Positions 9,041-17,371 of a DNA stretch of 63,902 nt are shown one piece after another; within the stretch, counting starts at the first letter, position 1, and each line of letters begins with the position of its first letter. The stretch is taken from positions 1 to 63,902 of the forward strand of contig SVEK01000014.1 of the NCBI GenBank assembly GCA_015057405.1, given 5' to 3'. Origin of the DNA: Lachnospiraceae bacterium. Lineage in GTDB: Bacteria; Bacillota; Clostridia; Lachnospirales; Lachnospiraceae. The notes below the pieces were generated by a model. It saw nothing but the letters and a program-made list of their open reading frames with translations, did not search any database and was not told the DNA's origin. Both the position numbers and the translations under genes were made by a program.

Positions 9041-9265
9041 TCAGCTCATAGTGTCTACGAAATCACTACCAAATTCATCAAAAAATATATCATTGTTGTT
9101 CTTGTTCTTATTCTTATTGTGTCCGTATCCGTTTCCTTTGCCGGGACCCATTCCGGGACCGTTATCATAACCATGACCAACTCCGTTGCCGATTCCATTA
9201 CCAAATCCATGTGCTGTTTCGGATAAACTCAGTTCAATAATATCTGCTCTGACAAACTTTTTCAT
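9041..9265 (-). CDS. RiPP precursor 2, Gly/Asn-rich, sharing the lasso leader
   Basis: The 74-residue gene has a GGAAGGGG-type ribosome site before the ATG. Its first 18 residues match precursor 1 in layout: aromatic residue at 4, EL at 11-12 and ETA at 16-18, then His19. The remaining 56 residues alternate Gly with Asn, His, Pro and aromatic residues, then turn to a Lys/Asn run and an acidic end (FFDEFGSDFVD), finishing in Ser. Core position 9 is Asn and the first acid is at core position 16, so an ordinary 7-9-residue ring cannot form from His1. It may give a different product of the same enzymes, or have another role. Confidence 0.7.
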   Translation of the reverse strand: MKKFVRADIIELSLSETAHGFGNGIGNGVGHGYDNGPGMGPGKGNGYGHNKNKNKNNNDIFFDEFGSDFVDTMS

Positions 9266-9310
9266 AATTGTAACCCCTTCCGTATTCTAATATTTACACT
9301 TATATTGTAT

Positions 9311-9339
9311 AATATAGTACGAATTAATTGAAATGTAAA
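9311..9339 (-). promoter_or_regulatory. Sigma-A-type promoter of precursor gene 2
   Basis: On the - strand, TTTACA (9339-9334), a 17-base spacer and TATATT (9316-9311) precede the second precursor gene by about 45 bases. Hexamers and spacing match the promoter of precursor 1. The kinase gene on the other strand begins 30 bp away, so its promoter must overlap this region. Confidence 0.65.
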
Positions 9340-9369
9340 GAAATATTACACATTTGATAGGAGTTTGAC

Positions 9370-10305
9370 ATGAATTATTATAAATTATATGACATGATAA
9401 TGGCAACTGATATGGAATTCCCGCAATTGATAGTATATGATGCCGGTTTGGCAGATAATAACGTGACCTGTGATATAGAGATATTTGAGGGTAATATTCC
9501 GTCCGATATTGTTACGAAATCTAAAGAAAAGGCATACGAATTTTTACCGGATAAAAGTTATCTTGTTAATAAAACTTGTTTTTTATATGTTTGTGACGGG
9601 AAAAGAATTACATATAAACTAAAGCCGGAGGGCATTGTCAGATATTTACAAAGCTATATTCTTGGCTTTGGGATGTCGATGATTGCCATGCAACGAAATA
9701 TGCTTGCAATTCATTGCAGCGCGTTAGCATGTAATGGCGAGGCTGTGCTTATAGCCGGTGAAAGCGGTTCGGGAAAGTCAACACTTGCTACTGTATTTTT
9801 AGAAAATGGATACAAACTAATGGCTGACGATATGGCTCTTATCGAAACCTGTGAGAATTCAGCTGATAACGAAAGAAGAGTGATTGCAAAATCTGCATTT
9901 CCATATCAGAAATTATGTCGTAATGTGGTTGAAGAAAAAGGATATAATCCGGATGAACTGATATATATCAATGAATATAAGGATAAGTTTCTTGCGCCAT
10001 GCAGGGAGCTGTTTCAGGAGGAAACGGTGCCTGTTAAGGCATTAATATACTTGTATGTTACTCAGAATGATGAAGTGACGGTTAATGAAGCTGAGGGACT
10101 TGATAAGTTTCATATATGTGCCGGAAATCTATTTTTACGGAAACTTCTTGGGAACGACAGATATGCTCCGCATATTGGTCAGAAATGCTTAGAAGCAGCG
10201 TCGGCAATGCCGGTATACTGTATCGGAAGACCGCAAAATGGTGACACAACAGATGAAGTGGTAAATGCAGCGTTTTCTGTTGTGAAAAAAAGCCGTATTC
10301 ACTAA
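9370..10305 (+). CDS. HprK-like lasso peptide kinase
   Basis: The ATG follows a TAGGAG site. The 311-residue protein has the HPr kinase/phosphorylase-type P-loop AGESGSGKSTLATVF near residue 129 after an N-terminal region of about 110 residues, with a following LMADDMALIE region where the catalytic Asp and metal ligand of this family lie. Kinases of this kind in paeninodin-type clusters phosphorylate the C-terminal Ser of the precursor. Both precursors in this cluster end in Ser. The gene is divergent from precursor 2 and its stop overlaps by 4 bp the stop of the convergent histidine kinase gene. Confidence 0.85.
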   Translation: MNYYKLYDMIMATDMEFPQLIVYDAGLADNNVTCDIEIFEGNIPSDIVTKSKEKAYEFLPDKSYLVNKTCFLYVCDGKRITYKLKPEGIVRYLQSYILGFGMSMIAMQRNMLAIHCSALACNGEAVLIAGESGSGKSTLATVFLENGYKLMADDMALIETCENSADNERRVIAKSAFPYQKLCRNVVEEKGYNPDELIYINEYKDKFLAPCRELFQEETVPVKALIYLYVTQNDEVTVNEAEGLDKFHICAGNLFLRKLLGNDRYAPHIGQKCLEAASAMPVYCIGRPQNGDTTDEVVNAAFSVVKKSRIH

Positions 10306-11117
10306 ATTACAGGCAACTCTATGCAAAATGTGCTTCCTTTTCCTTCGGTGCTTTCACATGTGATTAATCCATCCATGCGTTCTACGATTGCTTTAACGAT
10401 TGAAAGTCCGAGTCCGCTGCCTGTAACGCCTTCAGGAGTGCGGGCATCACACACAGTATAAGTCCTGTTAAAAATGTGGGGCAAAGAATCTTTTGGAATG
10501 CCAATGCCTGTATCTTCAACACATATCAAAAGGCGTTCGTTAGTATTATTTAAGCAGGCTTTAAGTGTAATCATGGCTCCGTCGTTAGAGTATTTGGCGG
10601 CATTTGTAAATAAATTGTCAAGAACACGTATCATTTTTTGGACATCAATTCTGATATTGCATTCAAGAGTATCAGGGATGTCCAGTTCAAGAACTTTGTT
10701 ATCATATTTGCTGTCAGCTAAAGCGTCATAGTAGTATTCTTCTAAAAATGGAAATGCCGGAACAATCTGATAATCAAGCTCTTTAGAATCATCCTCTACG
10801 CAAAACAGATAGTACATATCGTGAATAAGGTTTTCAAGGGTTTTAGTTCTGCGGTCAATAAGTTTAACAAACGAAATATAATCATTAATATCTGTAGTAT
10901 GTCCTGAGTTAAGATAGTCAATAGCATTTCGTATTGCGGTAATAGGGGCTCTCAAATCATGGGAAATATTAGACAACATTTCTTTACGCTCTTTTTGCTC
11001 CATTTGTAAATTGAGATTGGCATCACTTAATTGTTTTGATTTTATCAAAAGTTCAGCAGATAATTCTTCAATTGTTTTGTTTTCAATTACAGGTGTATGA
11101 AACTCATTTTTTTTCAT
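10302..11117 (-). CDS. Cytosolic sensor histidine kinase
   Basis: The start is set at the ATG at 11117, which has an AAAGGGG site upstream; a GTG ten codons earlier is possible. The 271-residue protein has no membrane segment. After a short coiled region it shows the phospho-acceptor His53 (SNISHDLRAPITAIR), an N-box region around NLFTNAAKYS, and ATP-binding boxes DTGIGIP and GSGLGLSIVKAI. It would autophosphorylate and pass the phosphate to the response regulator gene 45 bp upstream. Lack of a sensor domain means that the signal must come from a partner or from inside the cell. Confidence 0.9.
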   Translation of the reverse strand: MKKNEFHTPVIENKTIEELSAELLIKSKQLSDANLNLQMEQKERKEMLSNISHDLRAPITAIRNAIDYLNSGHTTDINDYISFVKLIDRRTKTLENLIHDMYYLFCVEDDSKELDYQIVPAFPFLEEYYYDALADSKYDNKVLELDIPDTLECNIRIDVQKMIRVLDNLFTNAAKYSNDGAMITLKACLNNTNERLLICVEDTGIGIPKDSLPHIFNRTYTVCDARTPEGVTGSGLGLSIVKAIVERMDGLITCESTEGKGSTFCIELPVI

Positions 11118-11162
11118 AGTACATTCGTCCCCTTTGTCAATATACACATCACTTAAAGGTCA

Positions 11163-11849
11163 TTATTTCCCGATAAATTTATACCCTACGGACCATACAG
11201 TCTCAATCATATTTTCAAGTTCGAAATCTATATTCATTTTTTTGCGGAGTCTGCTTACATTAACCATTACCGAGCGTCTGTCAGATTCAAGATATGAACC
11301 AAATAAAGCGGTGCCAAGTTCTTCGAATGTAATTTCTTTTCCCGCATTGGTAGCAAGATACAATAATACTTCATACTCCCTGTTGGCAAGCCCCAAATCT
11401 TCGTCGCGGTAAAAAGCTTTATGAGCCAGTTTGTCGATGGTAAGGTTTCCGTACACAAGCGTATTCGTGACAACCGGTTTTTCTGTTTTTCCTGCTCTTC
11501 GTAAAATTACATCAATTCGTGCCTTCAACTCTCTTAAACTGTAAGGCTTTACAATGTAATCGTCTGCACCTGTAATAAGTCCGTTAATCTTATCATCTTC
11601 AGAACTTTTGCCTGTTAAAAATATAATGGGTGCATCGGAGAATTCTCTGATTTTTTTGCATACATCATAGCCATTCATTTGTGGCATCATAACGTCTAAC
11701 AAGATGCAGTCCGGGTTAATCTTTGCTGCTTTTTTTATTCCGCTAACAGGGTTTGCGTCAGCATAAACAGTGTATCCTTCTGCGGAAAGATATTTTTTGT
11801 TGATTGCCAAAACCTCAATATCGTCATCAATAAGTAGTAAACTAGCCAT
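11163..11849 (-). CDS. OmpR/PhoB-family response regulator
   Basis: The 228-residue protein has an N-terminal receiver (acidic pair Asp8-Asp10, phospho-acceptor Asp52 in CILLDVMMPQMNGYD, conserved Lys in IVKPY) and a C-terminal winged helix of the Trans_reg_C type ending VWSVGYKFIGK. An AGGAGAGG site precedes the ATG. It is the first gene of a two-gene operon with the histidine kinase. Its position next to the lasso kinase suggests, without proof, that it may act on that cluster. Confidence 0.92.
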   Translation of the reverse strand: MASLLLIDDDIEVLAINKKYLSAEGYTVYADANPVSGIKKAAKINPDCILLDVMMPQMNGYDVCKKIREFSDAPIIFLTGKSSEDDKINGLITGADDYIVKPYSLRELKARIDVILRRAGKTEKPVVTNTLVYGNLTIDKLAHKAFYRDEDLGLANREYEVLLYLATNAGKEITFEELGTALFGSYLESDRRSVMVNVSRLRKKMNIDFELENMIETVWSVGYKFIGK

Positions 11850-12225
11850 AGTAATCCTCTCCTATACCCACAATTTATGTACATTTTAACATAAATTAAA
11901 GATGATGTCTTGCTATATTTTATTCAGTTATTGCAAGATTAATATATGATAATGTTAGTTACATCAAAGAATTAAAATTTAGGCAGAAAATTGTAGTAAT
12001 TAATAAGCATGTAAAATCTGAATTTTGTCTAATGAATATAGAATAATATGCCGGTAACTATATTAGGCTACTTATATAGTACGTGAACAAAAATAACCAA
12101 ATAAAATAAAAGCGAATAAAATAAAGTGTCAAAGAAAGTCGCTTTGCATTGATAATTTTAAGTATTTGTTATATAATTGATTAAACCTTACCTTATAAAC
12201 GTAAATTTTGTAAGGAAAGATTAAT
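11850..12225. other. AT-rich divergent intergenic region
   Basis: This 376-bp gap holds no open frame worth calling. It must carry the promoters of the two-component operon (leftward) and of the GH43 gene (rightward). The right end holds a clear promoter, listed separately. No strong hairpin or riboswitch-like fold is evident by eye. Confidence 0.5.
12149..12177 (+). promoter_or_regulatory. Promoter of the GH43 gene
   Basis: TTGATA (12149-12154), a 17-base spacer and a perfect TATAAT (12172-12177) lie about 50 bases before the start codon at 12226. Confidence 0.7.
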
Positions 12226-13218
12226 ATGAAAGGACGAAATATTATGAAACAAAATCAACCTTTAGTAACACATATCTACACAGCAGATCCATCCGCACAT
12301 GTATTTGATGGTAAGATATACATTTATCCTTCACATGACTTAGAGCATGAGTGCGATGATAACGATAACGGTGACCAGTACACAATGGAAGACTACCATG
12401 TTCTTTGTATGGATGATGTTGATTCTGAGTGTGTTGATTGCGGTGAGGTTCTTCACCAGGATGAAGTACCTTGGGTATCTAAGCAAATGTGGGCTCCTGA
12501 TTGTGCATATAAGAATGGTAAGTATTATTTATTCTTCCCTGCACGTGATAAGGACGGAATTTTCAGATTGGGAGTAGCAACAAGTGATACGCCTGCCGGA
12601 AAATTTACTCCGGAACCAAATTATATTGAGGGAAGTTTTAGTATTGACCCTGCTGTTCTTGTTGACGATGATGGACAGGGCTATATCTATTTTGGTGGAC
12701 TTTGGGGAGGCCAGCTTGAAAAGTGGCAGACAGGTGAGTATGTTGATGATCCGTATATTCCTGAAGGAAATGATAAGGCACTTGGACCAAGGGTTGCTAA
12801 GCTTACAGATGATATGCTTCAGTTTAAGGAACCGGCAAAGGAGATTGTTATTCTTGATGAAAATGGAGAACCGATAAAGGCCGGAGATGAAGACAGAAGA
12901 TATTTTGAAGGTCCATGGATGCATAAATATAACGGCAAATACTATCTTTCATACTCAACCGGCACAACATGTTCAATTGTTTACGCAACAAGTGACAGTC
13001 CGGAGGGTCCGTTCACATTCCGTGGAAAGATACTTGAGCCTGTTATCGGATGGACAACTCATCATTCAATTGTTGAAGTTAACGGTAAGTGGTATTTGTT
13101 CTATCATGATTCTTCTTGGTCAAGAGGAGTTAGTAGTATGAGATGTGTGAAGTACACAGAGATTACATACAATGAGGATGGAACAATCCAGACTATTAAT
13201 CCATATGCTAATGACTAA
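12226..13218 (+). CDS. Glycoside hydrolase family 43 (beta-xylosidase/arabinofuranosidase type)
   Basis: The 330-residue enzyme lacks a signal peptide and so probably acts on imported oligosaccharides in the cytoplasm. The five-bladed propeller family is shown by the three catalytic acids in their usual settings: Asp21 in YTADPSAHVF (base), Asp141 in SIDPAVLVDDDG (pKa modulator) and Glu228 in YFEGPWMHKYNGKYYLSYS (acid). Bladed repeats with aromatic pairs recur through the length. An AAGGAA site precedes the ATG at 12226; Met7 (12244) with its own AAAGGA is an alternative. Substrate (xylo- or arabino-oligosaccharide) is inferred from the family and from the nearby xylanase and xylulokinase. 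Confidence 0.88.
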   Translation: MKGRNIMKQNQPLVTHIYTADPSAHVFDGKIYIYPSHDLEHECDDNDNGDQYTMEDYHVLCMDDVDSECVDCGEVLHQDEVPWVSKQMWAPDCAYKNGKYYLFFPARDKDGIFRLGVATSDTPAGKFTPEPNYIEGSFSIDPAVLVDDDGQGYIYFGGLWGGQLEKWQTGEYVDDPYIPEGNDKALGPRVAKLTDDMLQFKEPAKEIVILDENGEPIKAGDEDRRYFEGPWMHKYNGKYYLSYSTGTTCSIVYATSDSPEGPFTFRGKILEPVIGWTTHHSIVEVNGKWYLFYHDSSWSRGVSSMRCVKYTEITYNEDGTIQTINPYAND

Positions 13219-13379
13219 TTTGAAAGTATCGTAATTACTGAAATGTCAGATTTATACTCTGTTGTATGATTGGTTGTGTTGCACATTTTGTAGTGTGCCT
13301 TATGTATATTTTTCATAAATGTACAGATAATACATTAGAGATGATATTTCGGATAAACAGCTTTGAAAGGAGATTTCCC

Positions 13380-13691
13380 ATGGCAGTTATTGAAGTTACA
13401 ATGGAAGATTTCGATGAAAAGGTGTTGCATAGTGTCAAACCTGTGGTTGTTGATTTTTGGGCTCCGTGGTGTGGTCCGTGCAAAATGATGGGTAAGGTAA
13501 TTGACGCTATTGCCGATGAACGCAACGATATAATTGTTGCAAAATTGAATGTAGATGAAGCGCAGGTGCTTGCAGCTTCATATGGAGTATCTGCAATTCC
13601 CAATGTTGCACTATTTAAAGATGGTAAGATTATAGCTAATAGTGTGGGATTTGTTGATAAAGCAACATTGATTTCCAATCTGGGATTATGA
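13380..13691 (+). CDS. trxA: Thioredoxin
   Basis: The ATG at 13380 follows GAAAGGAG; an open frame reaching back to 13266 lacks a ribosome site. The 103-residue product is a single thioredoxin domain with the redox site WCGPCK and the cis-Pro loop SAIPNVALFKDGK. It reduces protein disulfides in the cytoplasm. It stands alone, followed by a terminator and then the convergent beta-galactosidase gene. Confidence 0.95.
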   Translation: MAVIEVTMEDFDEKVLHSVKPVVVDFWAPWCGPCKMMGKVIDAIADERNDIIVAKLNVDEAQVLAASYGVSAIPNVALFKDGKIIANSVGFVDKATLISNLGL

Positions 13692-13723
13692 TATGTTATG
13701 TAATAACATAGTTGGATAACAAT

Positions 13724-13767
13724 AAACCTTCGACGGATTGTTTTAGCAATCTGCCGAAGGTTTTTAT
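13724..13767. terminator. Bidirectional terminator between trxA and the GH2 gene
   Basis: AAACCTTCGACGGATTG (13724-13740) pairs imperfectly with CAATCTGCCGAAGGTTT (13747-13763) around a 6-base loop. T-rich tails on the + strand and an A-rich left side allow termination of trxA and, on the other strand, of the beta-galactosidase gene. Confidence 0.8.
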
Positions 13768-13811
13768 CATTTGATGAATTGTAAAACGGTCTGCATTATC
13801 TGCTGAGAGTG

Positions 13812-16409
13812 TCAAATGATATGAAGGTCTATTTTTGCATCTGACAATCCTTTTGCACTGACTGTGAGAGTTGTATCTTCTGTAATTGTTCCTGAACGGA
13901 TTATGGCCATACATTGACCGCGATAGCTTGTAAAAGAACCTGATGTATAGTTTTCATCTGTAATAGGATTGGCAGAACCAAACCCTGCAAGTGTGGCATG
14001 TCCGTAACCTGTGTTAGTAAGCGAGGCGTGCAAAAGCATATCATTTTCCTGAATCAATAATCCATCGGAATCCACAAGCTCAACCAGAACATAAGACAGA
14101 GATTCTCCGTCAGCATTAATAGTAGTCTTTTCAGGCGTGAGTCTGATGTGTGCGTCTTCTTTTGCTGTATTAAGTTTAGCTGAAGATATTTCATTGCCGT
14201 CATTATCAAGACTTACAGCTGTCAATTCTCCCGGAGTATATTTTACATCAAATATTGTGGTGAAATGATTGGCCAAATCATTTTCTTTGGTGTCAAGGAG
14301 CTTGCCATTAAGATAAAGTGCAACTTTTGGAGCTGAAGAATATACGTAAACGTTTAAATTTTTTCCTTCGTAACCGTAATATGTCCAGTTAGGGTATACG
14401 TAGTTAAATCCCCAAAAGCTAACGACTTCCTCCATATCGTATAGCTCTGGTGAGGAGGTGAAAACATATGTACCTTTGTCTCCCCACACAACTCGTCTGA
14501 AACCACTTTGAGGAAGCAGACAACCATTGATATCAAAGTCTGCGTCTTTTGCCAGTCTCCATGGGTAAGGTGATTCGGAGCTTGCAAGTGCTTTTACGGC
14601 TTGTTTAATTTCTTCCTCATTACCTTTTTGGCAGAAAACGGATTTACCTAATCCGGCTTCTCCGATATAGTCCATACTTGTCCATGTGAAGTCTCCGATA
14701 ACAAATGAATGTTTCATTACATTTGCCCATATTGTATCGTATAATTTCGGAACACTTTCAGTTCCGACAATGACTCTTTCAGGATGAAGTTTGCCGGAAA
14801 GTTCATAGTCATTGTCGAGATAATTATATCCGACTACGTCAAGGTTATTGAGAAATGGTTCGCTTCTTGTAATCATGAACGAAGGATTGGTGTCGCAAGG
14901 GTTATTGCATTGTTCATCATCGCAAAGCCCACTCCATAAGGCACAAAAAGCATTGGTAACAGGTCGTGATGCATCAAGGCTGCGTACATAAGAAGCCAGT
15001 TTGGTGGCAATATCAAAACCGCGTCCCAATCCGGCGCGCTCCCATATTTCGTTACCTGTAGACCATATGATTATACTTGGGTGGTTGCGGTCCCTAGTGA
15101 TAAAGGAATGCATATCTTCTTTCCATAATTTATCGAAAAGCAATCCGTAATCTCCGGGTTGTTTGCATATTTCAAAACTGTCAAAGGCTTCGTCAATAAC
15201 GTAGATTCCAAGTTCGTCACATGCACGAAGAAATTCGCTTGAAGGCGGATTATGAGCCGAACGAACTGCATTGTATCCGTTTTCTTTATGTAAAAGTATT
15301 TTTCGATATTCACTGTCATATAAGGATATGGCACCTAAAATACCGTTATCGTGGTGTACACATCCGCCCTTTAATTTGATAGGGCGATTGTTAATCATAA
15401 GACCATTTGCGGAATCTGTAGTAATCATTCGGATTCCAAACGTCGTTGACAGAGAATCTTTCATAGGCTCCGCGGTCTGTATTAGGCGGGTCGTAAATGA
15501 ACCGATTTCTTCAATATTGACTGTAACATCATACAAATTAGGATTACGGTCATCCCATAAAAGAGGATTATTAATTGAAGTACGAATTCTTGCCACTGTA
15601 GAAGAGTTTGCTTCGATACTTACGGAATCTCTTCTTGTTATTGTATTCAGAACACCGTCACTGTTGGTGATATCTCCAATGTTTGTTTCATTTATGTTAT
15701 CAGCTTCATTTCCCCCGTCGGTGACATTTTCAGTATGAGAAGTGACTGCATTACATTCAGTATCTGATTTTGCACGTGGTGAAAATGCAACGCTGACATC
15801 AACTATTTTGCGTTGTGCAGTATGATTTTCAATAGTTACTTCTGTTACTACATACGCCGTGGATGCTTTATTGTCAGTATAAGTTATTCTGTCGGTATGA
15901 GAAAAAATACCATCATTGGCAATATGAATCTTTGGTCCGTGCATAAGAGAAACTGAACGGTAGATTCCGGCACCGGTATACCATCTTGAAGATGGTTGCA
16001 TTGAAGCGTTAACATTTACCGTGATTTTATTAGTTTTGCCATAATCGACGTATTCTGTTATATCCACTGCAAAAGGAGTGTATCCATAATGATGATGTGT
16101 AACTAAAGAACCGTTTACATCGATGGACGCATATCCCATTACGCCGTCAAAGTTTAGGTATATCTGTTCCCCTTCGTATTCGGAAGGTATAAATAGTTCT
16201 TTTGTATAACTTCCAATGCCGCCTTCATAATATCCCATAGCAGGACCTGCGGAAGCTTCCGGTTTAACGTCTGTTTCGATCATAAAATCATGCGGAAGAA
16301 TAAGTTTTTTGTAACCGGAATCAGTTTTGTCTTTATTTTCCCTGTAATGAAACAAATCGAATTTGCCCGGAAAAAACACCCAGTCCTTATTAATTTTTTC
16401 GATAATCAT
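13812..16409 (-). CDS. GH2 beta-galactosidase/beta-glycosidase
   Basis: The 865-residue protein begins directly with a GH2 sugar-binding domain (about 1-190), then an Ig-like domain, the TIM-barrel catalytic domain (about 320-610), and C-terminal Ig-like domains. The acid/base is Glu near 453 in STGNEIWERAG and the nucleophile is Glu near 550 in VGTESVPKL. There is no signal peptide, so it is cytoplasmic. A Ser/Thr/Asn-rich low-complexity stretch of about 40 residues (near 225-268) interrupts the Ig-like domain. An AAGGAGG site precedes the ATG. Beta-galactosidase is the most likely activity, but other GH2 activities cannot be excluded. Confidence 0.88.
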   Translation of the reverse strand: MIIEKINKDWVFFPGKFDLFHYRENKDKTDSGYKKLILPHDFMIETDVKPEASAGPAMGYYEGGIGSYTKELFIPSEYEGEQIYLNFDGVMGYASIDVNGSLVTHHHYGYTPFAVDITEYVDYGKTNKITVNVNASMQPSSRWYTGAGIYRSVSLMHGPKIHIANDGIFSHTDRITYTDNKASTAYVVTEVTIENHTAQRKIVDVSVAFSPRAKSDTECNAVTSHTENVTDGGNEADNINETNIGDITNSDGVLNTITRRDSVSIEANSSTVARIRTSINNPLLWDDRNPNLYDVTVNIEEIGSFTTRLIQTAEPMKDSLSTTFGIRMITTDSANGLMINNRPIKLKGGCVHHDNGILGAISLYDSEYRKILLHKENGYNAVRSAHNPPSSEFLRACDELGIYVIDEAFDSFEICKQPGDYGLLFDKLWKEDMHSFITRDRNHPSIIIWSTGNEIWERAGLGRGFDIATKLASYVRSLDASRPVTNAFCALWSGLCDDEQCNNPCDTNPSFMITRSEPFLNNLDVVGYNYLDNDYELSGKLHPERVIVGTESVPKLYDTIWANVMKHSFVIGDFTWTSMDYIGEAGLGKSVFCQKGNEEEIKQAVKALASSESPYPWRLAKDADFDINGCLLPQSGFRRVVWGDKGTYVFTSSPELYDMEEVVSFWGFNYVYPNWTYYGYEGKNLNVYVYSSAPKVALYLNGKLLDTKENDLANHFTTIFDVKYTPGELTAVSLDNDGNEISSAKLNTAKEDAHIRLTPEKTTINADGESLSYVLVELVDSDGLLIQENDMLLHASLTNTGYGHATLAGFGSANPITDENYTSGSFTSYRGQCMAIIRSGTITEDTTLTVSAKGLSDAKIDLHII

Positions 16410-16443
16410 TTTTTGCCCTCCTTAATTCAAAATATATAAAACT

Positions 16444-17365
16444 ACTCTACAAAATGTATCCGCCCCACTGCCGCTTGCTACGAAATGTGCATACTCGACC
16501 GCCGCTCGCCATGAAATGCGCGCAACCCACTGCCATTCGCTACGAAACGAGCCCACTCGACCGCCGCTCGCCATGAAATGTGCGCAACCCCACTGCCGCC
16601 TGCTACAAAATGAGCCCTCTCGACCGCCGCTCGCCATGAAATGTGCTCATCCCCACTGCCGCTTGCTACGAAATGAGCCCCCTCGACCGCCACACGCCAT
16701 GAAATGTGTTCATCCCCACTGCCGCTTGCTACGAAATGAGCCCCCTCGACCGCCACACGCCATGATAGGTGCTCATCCCCACTGCCGTTTGCTACGAAAT
16801 GTGCATACTCGACGGCCGCTCGCTATAAAATGTGCCTCCACTGCCGCTCGCTACGAAATGAGCCCACTCGCCTGTCGCTCGCCATGAAATGTGCTCATCC
16901 CGACTGCCGTTTGCTACGAAATGAGCCCACTCGACCGCCACACGCCATGAAATGTGCGCAACCCACTGCCGCCTGCTACGAAATGTGCATACTCGACGGC
17001 CGCTCGCCATGAAATGTGCTCATCCCCACTGCCGCTTGCTACGAAATGTGTCTACTTCGACCGCCACACGCCATGAAATGAGCTCATCCTCACTGCCGCT
17101 TGCTACGAAATGAGCTCACTCGATCGCCACACGCCATGAAATGAGCTCATCCTCACTGCCGCTTGCTACGAAATGTGTCTACTTCGCCTGTCGCTCGCCA
17201 TGAAATGTGCTCATCCCGACTGCCGCCTGCTACGAAATGTGTCTACTTCGCCTGCCGCTCGCCATGAAATGTGCTCATCCCCACTGCCGTTTGCTACGAA
17301 ATGTGTCCACCCCGCTGCCACTCGCTATGAAATGAGCCCCCTCGACCGCCACTCGTCATGATAGG
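16444..17365. repeat. Array of about 15 tandem 62-bp degenerate repeats
   Basis: Two alternating half-units of about 31 bp recur: one with GCCGCTTGCTACGAAATG and one with GACCGCCACACGCCATGAAA, linked by AGCCCCCTC or TGCTCATCCCCACT type spacers. I count about 15 of each. The array is far richer in G+C than its surroundings. Open frames on both strands follow the repeat period and carry no known protein, so I treat it as non-coding. Copies vary at scattered positions, with no unique spacers, so it is not CRISPR. Confidence 0.9.
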
Positions 17366-17371
17366 TGCCGT

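Noticed and set aside
13266-13379. N-terminal extension of thioredoxin
   Set aside because: The extra 38 codons precede a clear GAAAGGAG site and ATG, and are not part of the thioredoxin fold.
16422-17361. Open frames of 60-120 codons on both strands in the 62-bp array
   Set aside because: They follow the repeat period, occur in several frames at once, lack ribosome sites and resemble no known protein.
16444-17365. Tandem array as a CRISPR array
   Set aside because: The sequence between repeats is itself repeated; there are no unique spacers of constant length and no cas genes.
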